Counted from the stretch's first letter, positions 6,848 through 14,698 are shown. The stretch: 38,650 nt of DNA from CAYPPS01 sp964412685 (GCA_964412685.1 CAYPPS010000004.1:1-38650), one strand, 5' to 3'. Numbers and translations: made by a program. The notes: a model not told the origin generated them from the sequence alone.

Positions 6848-6930
6848 GAGCCGAAGGTGGGAGTCGAACCCACGACCGATGGTTTACGATACCATTGCTC
6901 TACCACTGAGCTACCTCGGCAAATCAGAGC
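6848..6930. repeat. 83-bp direct repeat, right copy (contains tRNA-Thr)
   Basis: Identical to 3635-3717. Beyond the repeat both copies keep a partly similar 5' flank (GCTCGAACCTA a little further on), so the duplicated unit was once longer than 83 bp. Confidence 0.9.
6849..6920 (-). tRNA. tRNA-Thr (anticodon CGU), copy 2
   Basis: Base-for-base identical to copy 1, with the same cloverleaf, anticodon CGT and discriminator T, and no encoded CCA. It has a strong terminator downstream at 6762-6810. Two identical CGU isoacceptors 3.2 kb apart are unexpected in a small genome. Confidence 0.92.
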
Positions 6931-7079
6931 TGGTCACCGTACTTGGCTCGAACCTAAGACGGCTTATTCCCGATAAGCTAATTTTACAACTTGAGGCACT
7001 AAAAAGCCATTTAGGAATCCAAAGTTTTGTTAAATCTTATATTAAAAAACCTCCAGAAACCGCAACTAAAAAAGAGTAG
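6931..7079 (+). pseudogene. Start-less ORF tail beside tRNA-Thr copy 2
   Basis: In-frame tail with no start codon outside the antisense of the tRNA. Its sequence (SNLRRLIPDKLILQLEALK, then SHLGIQSFVKSYIKKPP) matches the tail at 3718-3929 in residue pattern. It ends in TAG. Probably a truncated relic of the same unknown gene. A small hairpin, GCTTAT-TCCCG-ATAAGC, lies within it at 6962-6978. Confidence 0.35.
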
Positions 7080-7115
7080 AAGTTCAGTTAATTGCGGAGT
7101 GAAGGTATCCTCCTA

Positions 7116-7131
7116 CGCTAAAGCTTTGGCG
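7116..7131. repeat. Palindromic mini-insertion 1 in structured element copy B
   Basis: CGCTAAAGCTTTGGCG is palindromic apart from one T/G position. It sits in a roughly 31-base stretch (about 7110-7140) absent from copy A, which has TTACTTTT directly after GGTGTC. Confidence 0.5.
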
Positions 7132-7178
7132 AAACAAGTCTTACTTTTAGAGAACTGATGGCACATTAGTGATCCATC

Positions 7179-7196
7179 CCTGTCTGCGCAGGCAGG
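7179..7196. repeat. Palindromic mini-insertion 2 in structured element copy B
   Basis: CCTGTCTGCGCAGGCAGG, an 18-base near-perfect palindrome, is inserted exactly between CCATC and TTAG; copy A reads CTATC-TTAG. It looks like a REP-like unit. Confidence 0.5.
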
Positions 7197-7259
7197 TTAG
7201 CCACAGGGACCGCCTTTCAGGGTTATATGAAAAAGAAGCGGATTTGGATTGGTTTTTAG

Positions 7260-7288
7260 TTGACAGTGATATTTCTGATGTCTATACT
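7260..7288 (+). promoter_or_regulatory. Promoter of the defence island
   Basis: Consensus -35 TTGACA (7260-7265), 17-base spacer, -10 TATACT (7283-7288). The start site should fall near 7295, about 13 bases before the ATG of the MerR-like gene. It is the only strong promoter found ahead of the string of genes up to 16066. The intergenic stretch 7080-7259 otherwise holds only structured element copy B. Confidence 0.8.
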
Positions 7289-7307
7289 CATGACAGGATA
7301 ATTAACT

Positions 7308-7703
7308 ATGTCTAAAATAGCGATCAGTCAAGCGGCCAAAATACTAGGAGTAAGTAAAAAAACTCTCATGCGTTGGGATGAGCCAGGTTTATTCCCAGCC
7401 CAGCGAGAGCCTGTTAGTAACGTGCGTGTTTACGACAAAGAAGGGGTTGAAAAATTAGCTAAATGGTTCGAGTTGCGAAAGAAACACTTAAATCATTTAA
7501 GAAAACTTAAACCAATCAAGGATGAATGCCAGCGCTTTGTATCAACAAGACCGCTTGATCCTCATAATCCCCCCAAAGGGCACAATCTACCAGATATGAA
7601 AAAAGCGTTTGACAAAATGAAGCAATGGCAGCGTGATCTAAGTGAACTACAAAAGAAATATATAGAATTTACAGAGGATTACTATAAAAAACTGAAAAAA
7701 TAA
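7308..7703 (+). CDS. MerR-like helix-turn-helix regulator
   Basis: A 131-aa protein whose N-terminal winged HTH is of MerR type (ISQAAKILGVSKKTLMRWDEPGLF, then VRVYDKEGVEKLAKW; about residues 5-60). The C-terminal half is charged and helical (MKKAFDKMKQWQRDLSELQKKYIEF) and could be a dimerising coiled coil. No effector domain or metal-binding cysteines are visible. It is first in the defence island, directly behind a near-consensus promoter and 13 bases before RhuM, so it probably regulates the island. Confidence 0.75.
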   Translation: MSKIAISQAAKILGVSKKTLMRWDEPGLFPAQREPVSNVRVYDKEGVEKLAKWFELRKKHLNHLRKLKPIKDECQRFVSTRPLDPHNPPKGHNLPDMKKAFDKMKQWQRDLSELQKKYIEFTEDYYKKLKK

Positions 7704-7716
7704 GAATTAAGCTACT

Positions 7717-8775
7717 ATGACAAAAAAACAACCAGTAACTACAGTTAAAGGTCTCGAAATCGATACCTTTAGGCGTGAGTCAGACTTTCTACTTTACACC
7801 ACTCCCGATGGCAAAGTGAGAGTAGAGATCTTTATTAAAGATGAAAACATTTGGTTAACCCAAGAAAAGATAGCTCAGCTTTTTGGAGTGCAAAGGCCAG
7901 CGGTCACGAAGCATCTACAAAATATATTTGAAGGTGGGGAGTTACAGGAAAATTCAGTTAGTTCCATTTTGGAACATACTGCCAGTGATGGCAAAACTTA
8001 TCAAACTAAGTTTTATAACCTGGACGCCATCATTTCTGTCGGTTATCGAGTTAATTCAGCACAAGCTACCCACTTTCGTATTTGGGCAACGGAGCGGTTG
8101 AAAGAGTACATCATCAAAGGTTTCACGATGGATGATGAGCGACTTAAGGACCCACAGCGTATTTTTGGCAAAGACTACTTCAGAGAATTACTGGAGAGAA
8201 TTCGCTCGATTCGTGCCAGTGAGCGCAGAATTTACCAGCAGATTACAGATATTTTTGCCGAGTGTAGTATTGACTACGACTCCCAATCCCAAACCACCAA
8301 AGACTTCTTTGCTACCGTTCAGAATAAATTCCACCATGCTATCACTGGGCATACAGCTGCTGAGATCATTGATGAACGAGTCGATCGCGAACAACCAAAC
8401 ATGGGGCTTGCCACTTGGAAACAAGCACCGGCCGGCAGGATTTTATCTACTGATGTAACTGTCGCCAAGAACTATTTACCTGAAAAACAAATTAAAAAGC
8501 TTGAGAGAACTGTGACGGGATTTTTTGATTACATCGAAAACCTGATTGAGAACAGGCAGGCCTTTACCATGGAAGAGTTTGCCGAAAGTGTCAACAAATT
8601 TTTAACCTTCAATGAATATAGGATCTTGGACGGTAAGGGAAAGATTTCCAAAAAGAGTGCTGATAAAAAGGCGTTGGCTGAATACAAGGAGTTTAATAAG
8701 ACTCAGCCGATTGAGTCTGACTTTGACCGGATGGTGAAAAAGTTAATAAAAGGCGAGAAAAAAAGAAAAAAGTAA
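7717..8775 (+). CDS. RhuM family protein
   Basis: A 352-aa protein with the RhuM signature. The N-terminal part has an HTH-like motif (VRVEIFIKDENIWLTQEKIA, then LFGVQRPAVTKHLQNIFEGG). The conserved core follows (FYNLDAIISVGYRVNS, then ATHFRIWATERLKEYIIKGF). RhuM was named from Salmonella pathogenicity islands, and homologues are common next to restriction-modification genes. Molecular function is not established. Here it is 13 bases after the HTH gene and 29 bases before the restriction-modification gene, so it belongs to the same transcription unit. Confidence 0.85.
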   Translation: MTKKQPVTTVKGLEIDTFRRESDFLLYTTPDGKVRVEIFIKDENIWLTQEKIAQLFGVQRPAVTKHLQNIFEGGELQENSVSSILEHTASDGKTYQTKFYNLDAIISVGYRVNSAQATHFRIWATERLKEYIIKGFTMDDERLKDPQRIFGKDYFRELLERIRSIRASERRIYQQITDIFAECSIDYDSQSQTTKDFFATVQNKFHHAITGHTAAEIIDERVDREQPNMGLATWKQAPAGRILSTDVTVAKNYLPEKQIKKLERTVTGFFDYIENLIENRQAFTMEEFAESVNKFLTFNEYRILDGKGKISKKSADKKALAEYKEFNKTQPIESDFDRMVKKLIKGEKKRKK

Positions 8776-8804
8776 TTCCACCGATTTTGATGGAAATAAT
8801 ATAA

Positions 8805-11800
8805 ATGACAATGACAAACGATATTTTACAAAACTATATCCAAGGGATCTCTTCAAAATTTGCCCACGAAGAAACCAGCGAGATGGGATATCGGACTGAC
8901 TTTGAGCTGTTGCTTAAAGGTATTTTTGAGGCAATTAATGTTTCCCGCTTTGATCATGATGCTCGAACAAAACAAGGCAATAAGCCTGATTTTGTAGTTT
9001 TAAAAAATGATATTCCTATTCTTTACATCGAAACAAAGGACATTGGAATTTCCTTAGATAAAATCGAAAAGTCTGAGCAAATGTCTCGGTATTTTGGCTA
9101 TGCCAACTTGGTGCTCACTGATTATGTCGAGTTTCGTTTCTATCGTAACGGTTTGCCTTATGGAGAACCGATCAAGATAGCAGAGTACAACAAGAATAGT
9201 CGGACAATTTCAGCTTTCCCCAATAACTTCGAATACCTTGCAAAAACACTTGTGGACTTCACTCAGTCCCATAAAGAGCCGATTAAATCAGGCAAGCATC
9301 TATCAAAGATCATGGGAGGAAAGGCTCAACGTATCCGCGATAATGTTCGTCAGTTCCTAACCGTCGAATCGGAAAAAGAATCAGAGCTTTTTCGTGTATA
9401 TGAAACCATAAAAAAGCTTTTAGTGCACGATCTTAATAAAGAGACATTCGCCGATATGTATGCCCAAACTCTTGTTTATGGTTTGTTTGTAGCCCGTTTT
9501 TACGATGAAAGTCCTGCAGATTTCTCCAGACAAGAAGCTCGCGATCTTATTCCCAAATCAAACCCACTACTGAGACATTTTTTTGATCATATCGTGGGGC
9601 CTAATTTTGATAAAAGACTTGAATATATTGTGAACGAGTTATGTGAGGTCTTTTCTCATGCCGATGTTGAGAAGTTGATGAAGGAGTATTTCCAAGAAGA
9701 TTTATTTGGGAACGAGCAAAGAGGACCAGATCCAGTTATTCATTTTTATGAAGACTTTTTGAAAGAGTATGACCCTGATTTGAGGAAAAAAATGGGGGCA
9801 TATTACACTCCACTGTCGGTGGTAATGTTTATTGCTCGCAGCGTGGATAGTTTACTTAAAAATGAATTTAAATTAAGCGGCGGGTTGACTGATACCACTA
9901 AGACAGAAAACGATTTACATCGTGTGCAAATTCTTGATCCGGCGGTCGGCACGGGTACTTTTATTAGTGCTGTAATCAGAATTATTTATGCCCAGTTGCT
10001 TAAGTCTGGCCAAAAAGGTCGTTGGCATAAATATGTCCACAATGATTTACTACCCAGAATCCATGGTTTTGAGCTAATGATGGCCCCCTATACTATTGCT
10101 CACTTAAAGCTGGTGATGGCTTTTAAAGAAACAGGCTTCAAGTATTTCAATCGACGTTTGGGAATTTATCTTACCAACTCTCTAGAAGAAACCGCCAAGC
10201 AAGAAGAATTGTTTTCAGCTTTTGGCTTGGCAGAAAGCATTGCTGAAGAATCAAAAGAAGCGGCTGTTATCAAAAACAAAACCCCAATTATGGTGGTGAT
10301 TGGTAATCCTCCATATTCTGGTGAATCAAGTAATGCACAGTATAGTGGCAACAATGTTTACAAGATTGAGCCTGGTGGGGGTAAGTTACAGGAAAGAAAT
10401 TCCAAGTGGCTCAACGATGATTATGTAAAGTTCATTCGCTTTGCAGAAGGTATGGTGGAAAAAACCGAGGAGGGCATTGTAGCCATGATTACTGCCCATG
10501 GTTACATAGATAATCCTACTTTCAGAGGAATGCGTTGGCATCTGATGAAAACTTTTGATGAGATTTATGTTTTGGATTTGCACGGCAATGCTAATAAAAA
10601 AGAAAAGGCTCTTGATGGTGGTGAGGACAAAAATGTGTTCAATATCAAAACTGGAGTGGCTATTTTCTTTGGGGTTAAAAAGAAGGACAGCAAAACAGAC
10701 TTGGCTCAAGTTTATGTGGCAGATCTGCATGGCAAGAGACAGGCTAAATTTAAATATCTGAATGACAATCTAATTAATTCAGTCAAGTGGGCTTCTCTAA
10801 AACCATCAGGACCAAATTATGTATGGGTAAAGCGAGATGAAAAGAAGTTGTCAGAGTACAACAAAGGCTTTTCCGTTAACGATCTATTCCCAGTTTCAAG
10901 CGTGGGGGTGGTTACTTCTAGAGATGCCTTTGTGATTGACACAAGTAAAAAGGTTCTCGCCGAGAGAATTCAGGAGTTCTTGCGTTGCCAAACTTCACAA
11001 GAAGCTAAGGCAAAATTTAATTTAAGAGAAAACAAAAAATGGAAGGTGGCCAATGCTCTAAAACACGAGTTTGATGAGAAAAATATTGTTCCTATAAGCT
11101 ATCGCCCGTTTGATACCAGATTTATCTACTATCACGATGACTTTATTGAAAGATCAAGAAAAGAAGTAATGAAGAATTTTTTAGTTGGAGAAAATGTTGG
11201 ATTAGTAACTGCCAGATCAAACAAAAACCCAGAGGTGGATCACTTCTTTATATCGGGATCTTTGACCGAAGCCAAATTGGGAGAGTCTAGTACTCAATCA
11301 GCCGTGTTTCCTTTGTATTTACATAGGGAAAACGGAAATAAAGATAACAATTTTAATGTAGAAATTTTCGAACGAGTTGAAAAGATTGTAGGAAATATAT
11401 CTGCAGATCAACTACTTGATTATATTTATGCATTTTTATATTCGTCAGCATATCGTGATAGATACCAAGAATTCTTAAAAATCAGCTTCCCAAGAGTACC
11501 TTACCCTAAAGACAAAAAGTCATTTACAACGTTGGCAAAATTAGGCAGTGAGCTGCGTCAACTGCATTTATTTGAATCTCCAAAAATGAATGATTTTGTA
11601 ACCACCTATCCTGAGGCTGGTTCAGATATGGTGGATAATCCAATCTATAAGGGTGACAGAGTTTATATCAACGACGTGCAGTATTTTGGCGATGTTCCTA
11701 AGGTGGCTTGGAATTTCCACATCGGAGGTTATCAGCCAGCTCAAAAATGGCTCAAGGATCGTAGAGGTGCTACGCTTGCAAATTCAGATATTGAGCACTA

Positions 11801-11873
11801 TCAGAAAATGATTATTGCCCTGGTTGAGACAGAGAGGATTATGAAAGAAATAGATAAGACAATAAAGTTATGA
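8805..11873 (+). CDS. Single-polypeptide restriction-modification enzyme (Type IIG/ISP-like, N6-adenine)
   Basis: 1022 aa. The N-terminus holds a PD-(D/E)xK nuclease (Asp62 in PDFVV; Glu76 and Lys78 in YIETK). The centre is an N6-adenine methyltransferase with motif I ILDPAVGTGTF (about residues 375-386) and motif IV IGNPPYSG (about 499-506). The C-terminal 400 or so residues match the target-recognition region of Type ISP enzymes (for example SYRPFDTRFIYY and FPRVPYPKD). Unlike true ISP enzymes there is no helicase between nuclease and methylase, so Type IIG-like is the better label. It should both methylate and cut its own site. Its TGA overlaps the ATG of the DUF4297 gene. The frame is intact and the catalytic residues are present. 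Confidence 0.88.
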   Translation: MTMTNDILQNYIQGISSKFAHEETSEMGYRTDFELLLKGIFEAINVSRFDHDARTKQGNKPDFVVLKNDIPILYIETKDIGISLDKIEKSEQMSRYFGYANLVLTDYVEFRFYRNGLPYGEPIKIAEYNKNSRTISAFPNNFEYLAKTLVDFTQSHKEPIKSGKHLSKIMGGKAQRIRDNVRQFLTVESEKESELFRVYETIKKLLVHDLNKETFADMYAQTLVYGLFVARFYDESPADFSRQEARDLIPKSNPLLRHFFDHIVGPNFDKRLEYIVNELCEVFSHADVEKLMKEYFQEDLFGNEQRGPDPVIHFYEDFLKEYDPDLRKKMGAYYTPLSVVMFIARSVDSLLKNEFKLSGGLTDTTKTENDLHRVQILDPAVGTGTFISAVIRIIYAQLLKSGQKGRWHKYVHNDLLPRIHGFELMMAPYTIAHLKLVMAFKETGFKYFNRRLGIYLTNSLEETAKQEELFSAFGLAESIAEESKEAAVIKNKTPIMVVIGNPPYSGESSNAQYSGNNVYKIEPGGGKLQERNSKWLNDDYVKFIRFAEGMVEKTEEGIVAMITAHGYIDNPTFRGMRWHLMKTFDEIYVLDLHGNANKKEKALDGGEDKNVFNIKTGVAIFFGVKKKDSKTDLAQVYVADLHGKRQAKFKYLNDNLINSVKWASLKPSGPNYVWVKRDEKKLSEYNKGFSVNDLFPVSSVGVVTSRDAFVIDTSKKVLAERIQEFLRCQTSQEAKAKFNLRENKKWKVANALKHEFDEKNIVPISYRPFDTRFIYYHDDFIERSRKEVMKNFLVGENVGLVTARSNKNPEVDHFFISGSLTEAKLGESSTQSAVFPLYLHRENGNKDNNFNVEIFERVEKIVGNISADQLLDYIYAFLYSSAYRDRYQEFLKISFPRVPYPKDKKSFTTLAKLGSELRQLHLFESPKMNDFVTTYPEAGSDMVDNPIYKGDRVYINDVQYFGDVPKVAWNFHIGGYQPAQKWLKDRRGATLANSDIEHYQKMIIALVETERIMKEIDKTIKL

Positions 11874-12682
11874 CAAAAAATATGAAACAAGCTACCAGGG
11901 ATTCTACTGATGGCGGATATTATGCCTTGAAGGGTTTTACGTATCAATTCGACAAATCCTTAATTGAAGTTCTCACCAACTCGGACAAAGACATTGAAGT
12001 TGAACAAACGCAAGATATTGGTTTGTCCAAATACTATATTCAAGTAAAGTACAGAGAGGGCCAAACGTATTCGCCATCGAAGATTCATAAAGCGATGGCC
12101 CAGCTTCTTGAAAACTTCATTGCGGACAAACAGAGTTCATTTGAATTGTACTGCTATTTTAATAATAAGGTTCCTGAAAGCAAGTCGTTTACTTTAGCTG
12201 AATTGGATAATGTACTTTCTACCGAAAAAAATAAATATACACAAAGTGATAAGCGAGATTTTATTAACAATTTTACACTGATTTTTTCAGAGAACTTTGA
12301 AAAGCAGTTCAAATCACTAATCAACAGGATTAAGAGTGATTTTGACTTGAAAAATGAAGAACAGGCAATAGAATATCATGCCCGTTTCAGAGCTTATTTA
12401 TTGGAAATAGTAACTCAGAAAAACAAAAAGAAGAGGTTAATCAACTTTAATAAATTAAAAACAGTCGTTAATCAAAACGAAAAAATCATATTCGACTTTG
12501 CTTATTGTAAGTTATTGACAGAAAGAAAGTATTTTTCATACCTGAAAAAAGAGTATTTCACATTTAAAAAACTAAATATTGCCAACAAAGAACGCCTTTT
12601 TGTTATTGAGGTAGATAATTTTGTGGGTGACGGTGATATTTTACAGATCATTACAAATATTCAAAATAAGTATTTTAAATAG
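11870..12682 (+). CDS. DUF4297-type nuclease, N-terminal part (ends at an in-frame TAG)
   Basis: 270 aa. The N-terminal domain matches the DUF4297/Cap4-like nuclease family: GGYYALKGFTYQ followed by a PD-(D/E)xK-like core IEVEQTQDI (Glu45, Asp49) and YYIQVKYRE (Gln58, Lys60). The middle is helical. The frame stops at TAG (12680-12682) but the same frame continues without a break to 13030, adding the family's C-terminal region; the complete gene would be 386 codons. DUF4297 partners HerA ATPases in known anti-phage systems, and a HerA gene follows. Either the gene is broken, or the TAG is read through, or a shortened nuclease is functional. It is coupled to the upstream restriction-modification gene by ATGA. 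Confidence 0.75.
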   Translation: MTKNMKQATRDSTDGGYYALKGFTYQFDKSLIEVLTNSDKDIEVEQTQDIGLSKYYIQVKYREGQTYSPSKIHKAMAQLLENFIADKQSSFELYCYFNNKVPESKSFTLAELDNVLSTEKNKYTQSDKRDFINNFTLIFSENFEKQFKSLINRIKSDFDLKNEEQAIEYHARFRAYLLEIVTQKNKKKRLINFNKLKTVVNQNEKIIFDFAYCKLLTERKYFSYLKKEYFTFKKLNIANKERLFVIEVDNFVGDGDILQIITNIQNKYFK

Positions 12683-12772
12683 CACTCATCTCCCGCCCCC
12701 TACATTTGTTTATCAGGGAACCTTACTAAGGAAAGAACAATAGCCATTAAACAAAAGCTTTGGGATAAAAGT

Positions 12773-13030
12773 ATGTTCTTTGTCGATGGAACTCATTTTG
12801 ATGGTGACCGATTTAGAATCGGTGATCTGATTGCAAGTACGCATGACAACAATTCAAATATAAAATATAAACTTGTTTCTATAGAAAACATTTACCCTTT
12901 ACTAACAAAACAGATTAATGAAGTTTATGTTTTTACAATAAACGGTGATTATAGCTTGAAAACAAGCGCAAATAAATTAAATAAATTTTATGTTAATCGC
13001 ACTAAAAATATTACTAAAATAATTGAATAA
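12773..13030 (+). CDS. DUF4297-type protein, C-terminal part after the in-frame TAG
   Basis: The frame is open from 12683 in the same phase as the preceding ORF; the first ATG is at 12773 (85 aa from there). Residues just before and after that ATG (PYICLSGNLTKERTIAIKQ, then KLWDKSMFFVDGTHFDGDRF) read as one continuous conserved segment. So this is the separated C-terminus of the DUF4297 protein, not an independent gene. No ribosome-binding site of note precedes the ATG. It ends 7 bases before the preferred HerA start. Confidence 0.6.
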   Translation: MFFVDGTHFDGDRFRIGDLIASTHDNNSNIKYKLVSIENIYPLLTKQINEVYVFTINGDYSLKTSANKLNKFYVNRTKNITKIIE

Positions 13031-13037
13031 GATATTT

Positions 13038-13868
13038 ATGTCAGACACAATAGTAAAAGCAGAGGTAATTGCAGTCTCCCCAAATAAGGTTAAGGTTGCT
13101 GTGAATGATATCGAAGCATTCAAACTTGATGACGAAGTATTGACAGTTGGCTCTTATCTTAAGGTTTTTGACCACAAGGATTGTTCAATTATCGCAATAA
13201 TAGAAAATTTCTCAATTGAGATTCAAGAACCCGATGAGGATGGAAAAAGAAAAAAAGTTTATATCATTGAAGCGGTGCCTCTTGGTTTTCTTGATGCAGA
13301 AGATGTGTTTATTAGGGGTGGAAATAATATTGCTATTCCTCCAAAGACAGTTGAGCCTGCAAAAAAAGAGGATATACAAAAAATTTACGATGACATAGGA
13401 GAACAGAGTAGATTTTGCTTTTCTAAGTTAGCGCTAGACACATCGATAAAAGTGCCTGTTGATGGCAATAGGTTTTTCAATAAGCATATAGCTATAGTTG
13501 GTTCTACCGGATCTGGTAAATCACATTCTCTTGCAAAAATTTTGCAGGAGGCCACCACTTCTAAGGATGATGGATACTCTGGGTTAAACAACTCTCACAT
13601 CGTCATATTTGATATTCATTCCGAGTATAAGTCGGCGTTTCCAGGTAAGCAGTCAAATGTTCTCGATGTTAGCAACTTACTATTACCATATTGGTTACTT
13701 AATTCAGAAGAAATTGAAGACCTACTAATAGAAAGCAATGAGGAACAATCACATAATCAGATTGCAACTTTAAAAAAGCTGTTATTGAAAGTAAACAAAA
13801 ACATTTTGTTGGTAGCAAAGAAGAAAAGGAGAGAGTTCATTATGACTCACCAGTGTTCTTTGATATAG
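13038..13868 (+). CDS. HerA-type ATPase, N-terminal part (frame lost near 13,778)
   Basis: HerA/FtsK-superfamily translocase. An N-terminal HAS-barrel-like beta domain (about residues 1-110) precedes the ATPase core with Walker A GSTGSGKSHS (about 154-163) and FDIHSEYKSAF. I start it at the ATG at 13038, 7 bases after the DUF4297 stop; a TTG at 13023 is the alternative. After TLKK (13767-13778) this frame gives junk (the LLVAKKKRREF tail). The -1 frame gives a proper HerA continuation (KKAVIESKQKHFVGSKEEK, then ERVHYDSPVFFDI). HerA hexamers pump DNA and activate their nuclease partners. Confidence 0.8.
   Translation: MSDTIVKAEVIAVSPNKVKVAVNDIEAFKLDDEVLTVGSYLKVFDHKDCSIIAIIENFSIEIQEPDEDGKRKKVYIIEAVPLGFLDAEDVFIRGGNNIAIPPKTVEPAKKEDIQKIYDDIGEQSRFCFSKLALDTSIKVPVDGNRFFNKHIAIVGSTGSGKSHSLAKILQEATTSKDDGYSGLNNSHIVIFDIHSEYKSAFPGKQSNVLDVSNLLLPYWLLNSEEIEDLLIESNEEQSHNQIATLKKLLLKVNKNILLVAKKKRREFIMTHQCSLI
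13769..13778 (+). other. Candidate -1 ribosomal frameshift site in the HerA gene
   Basis: The zero frame reads ACT TTA AAA AAG CTG. This contains T TTA AAA (13769-13775) and the dnaX-type A AAA AAG (13772-13778). A -1 slip here joins the two HerA halves exactly. A weak 7-bp AT-rich hairpin follows at 13794-13810 (AACAAAA-ACA-TTTTGTT). No upstream SD-like stimulator is seen within 15 bases. A plain homopolymer indel explains it equally well. Confidence 0.45.
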
Positions 13869-14686
13869 TCGAAGTGCTCCAGAGTGTAAAAGGAAAAAAT
13901 GAGGAGATGGTGCCAGGTGCAAGGGTTGGTACAGAAAAACAAGGCTCCTTGTTTGGCAAGCTAGATAATTTTATTACTAGATTAGAAAATAAAATAAATG
14001 ATAAGCGCCTTAAGTTTTTGTTAGGCGAACAAGTAAGAAAAATATCCCCTGAAAATGTATTAAGGCAATTTATTTCTTATAAAAAAGATAATGAAGCCAA
14101 TATTACTATCATTGACCTAAGTGGAGTACCTTTTGAGGTTTTGAGTATAACAGTGTCACTGATTTCTAGAATTTTATTTGATTATGCTTATATCTACAAG
14201 AAATCAAATCCTCAGGTTGTGAATGAGACACCTTTGCTTATTGTTTACGAGGAAGCACACAAATATGTACCAAAGACTGGTCTGACACGATTTAATGCTT
14301 CTAAGTATGCAATAGAGCGAATTGCAAAAGAGGGGCGAAAGTATGGCGTCACTGCAGTTATTGTTAGTCAGCGCCCTTCAGAAATTTCTGAAACCATATT
14401 CTCACAGTGCAGTAATTTTATCTCCATGAGACTGACTAATCCAGAAGATCAAAATTATGTTAAGCGCTTATTGCCCGATACTCTTGGCCCATTAACTGAG
14501 ACGCTTTCCATGCTTCAGGCGGGAGAAGCGTTGCTAATCGGAGATTCTGTAGTAATGCCATCATTAGTTTCTATTGATCATTGTGATCCTAGTCCATCAT
14601 CTAACGATATAAGGTATTTGGAGGAATGGAAAAAACAATGGAAGAATGTAGATTTTGATCCGATTATAAAAAAATGGCAAGAATAA
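13853..14686 (+). CDS. HerA-type ATPase, C-terminal part (-1 frame)
   Basis: This frame is open as the continuation of HerA from 13778; the listed start is only the first possible internal start (GTG) in the frame. It holds the Walker B block LLIVYEEAHKYVP, the arginine/sensor region IAKEGRKYGVTAVIVSQRPS (sensor-type Q and downstream R), and the typical HerA C-terminus with FISMRLTNPEDQNYVKRLLP. Joined to the first half it makes an ATPase of normal length. Twelve bases separate its stop from the DUF2130 gene. Confidence 0.8.
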   Translation: MFFDIVEVLQSVKGKNEEMVPGARVGTEKQGSLFGKLDNFITRLENKINDKRLKFLLGEQVRKISPENVLRQFISYKKDNEANITIIDLSGVPFEVLSITVSLISRILFDYAYIYKKSNPQVVNETPLLIVYEEAHKYVPKTGLTRFNASKYAIERIAKEGRKYGVTAVIVSQRPSEISETIFSQCSNFISMRLTNPEDQNYVKRLLPDTLGPLTETLSMLQAGEALLIGDSVVMPSLVSIDHCDPSPSSNDIRYLEEWKKQWKNVDFDPIIKKWQE

Positions 14687-14698
14687 TACTTAAAAATT

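Larger units (their letters stand above)
7099..7213 (+). ncRNA. Structured-RNA-like repeat element, copy B
   Basis: Homologous to 5013-5080 but carrying two palindromic insertions. The hairpin GAT-gg-CAC-atta-GTG-ATC lies at 7157-7174. The changed outer pair and loop relative to copy A fit selection on structure. It lies upstream of the defence island, separated from the MerR-like gene by that gene's own promoter, so it is unlikely to be a simple leader of that gene. Confidence 0.35.

Noticed and set aside
3635..6930. Classical att sites of an integrated phage or ICE
   Set aside because: The block has no integrase, relaxase or phage gene, and the repeat spans the entire tRNA rather than its 3' end, so only a neutral repeat call is made.
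7226..7258. A ten-codon ORF (MKKKRIWIGF) before the defence-island promoter
   Set aside because: Very short, no ribosome-binding site, and it lies just upstream of the -35 box. Nothing supports translation.
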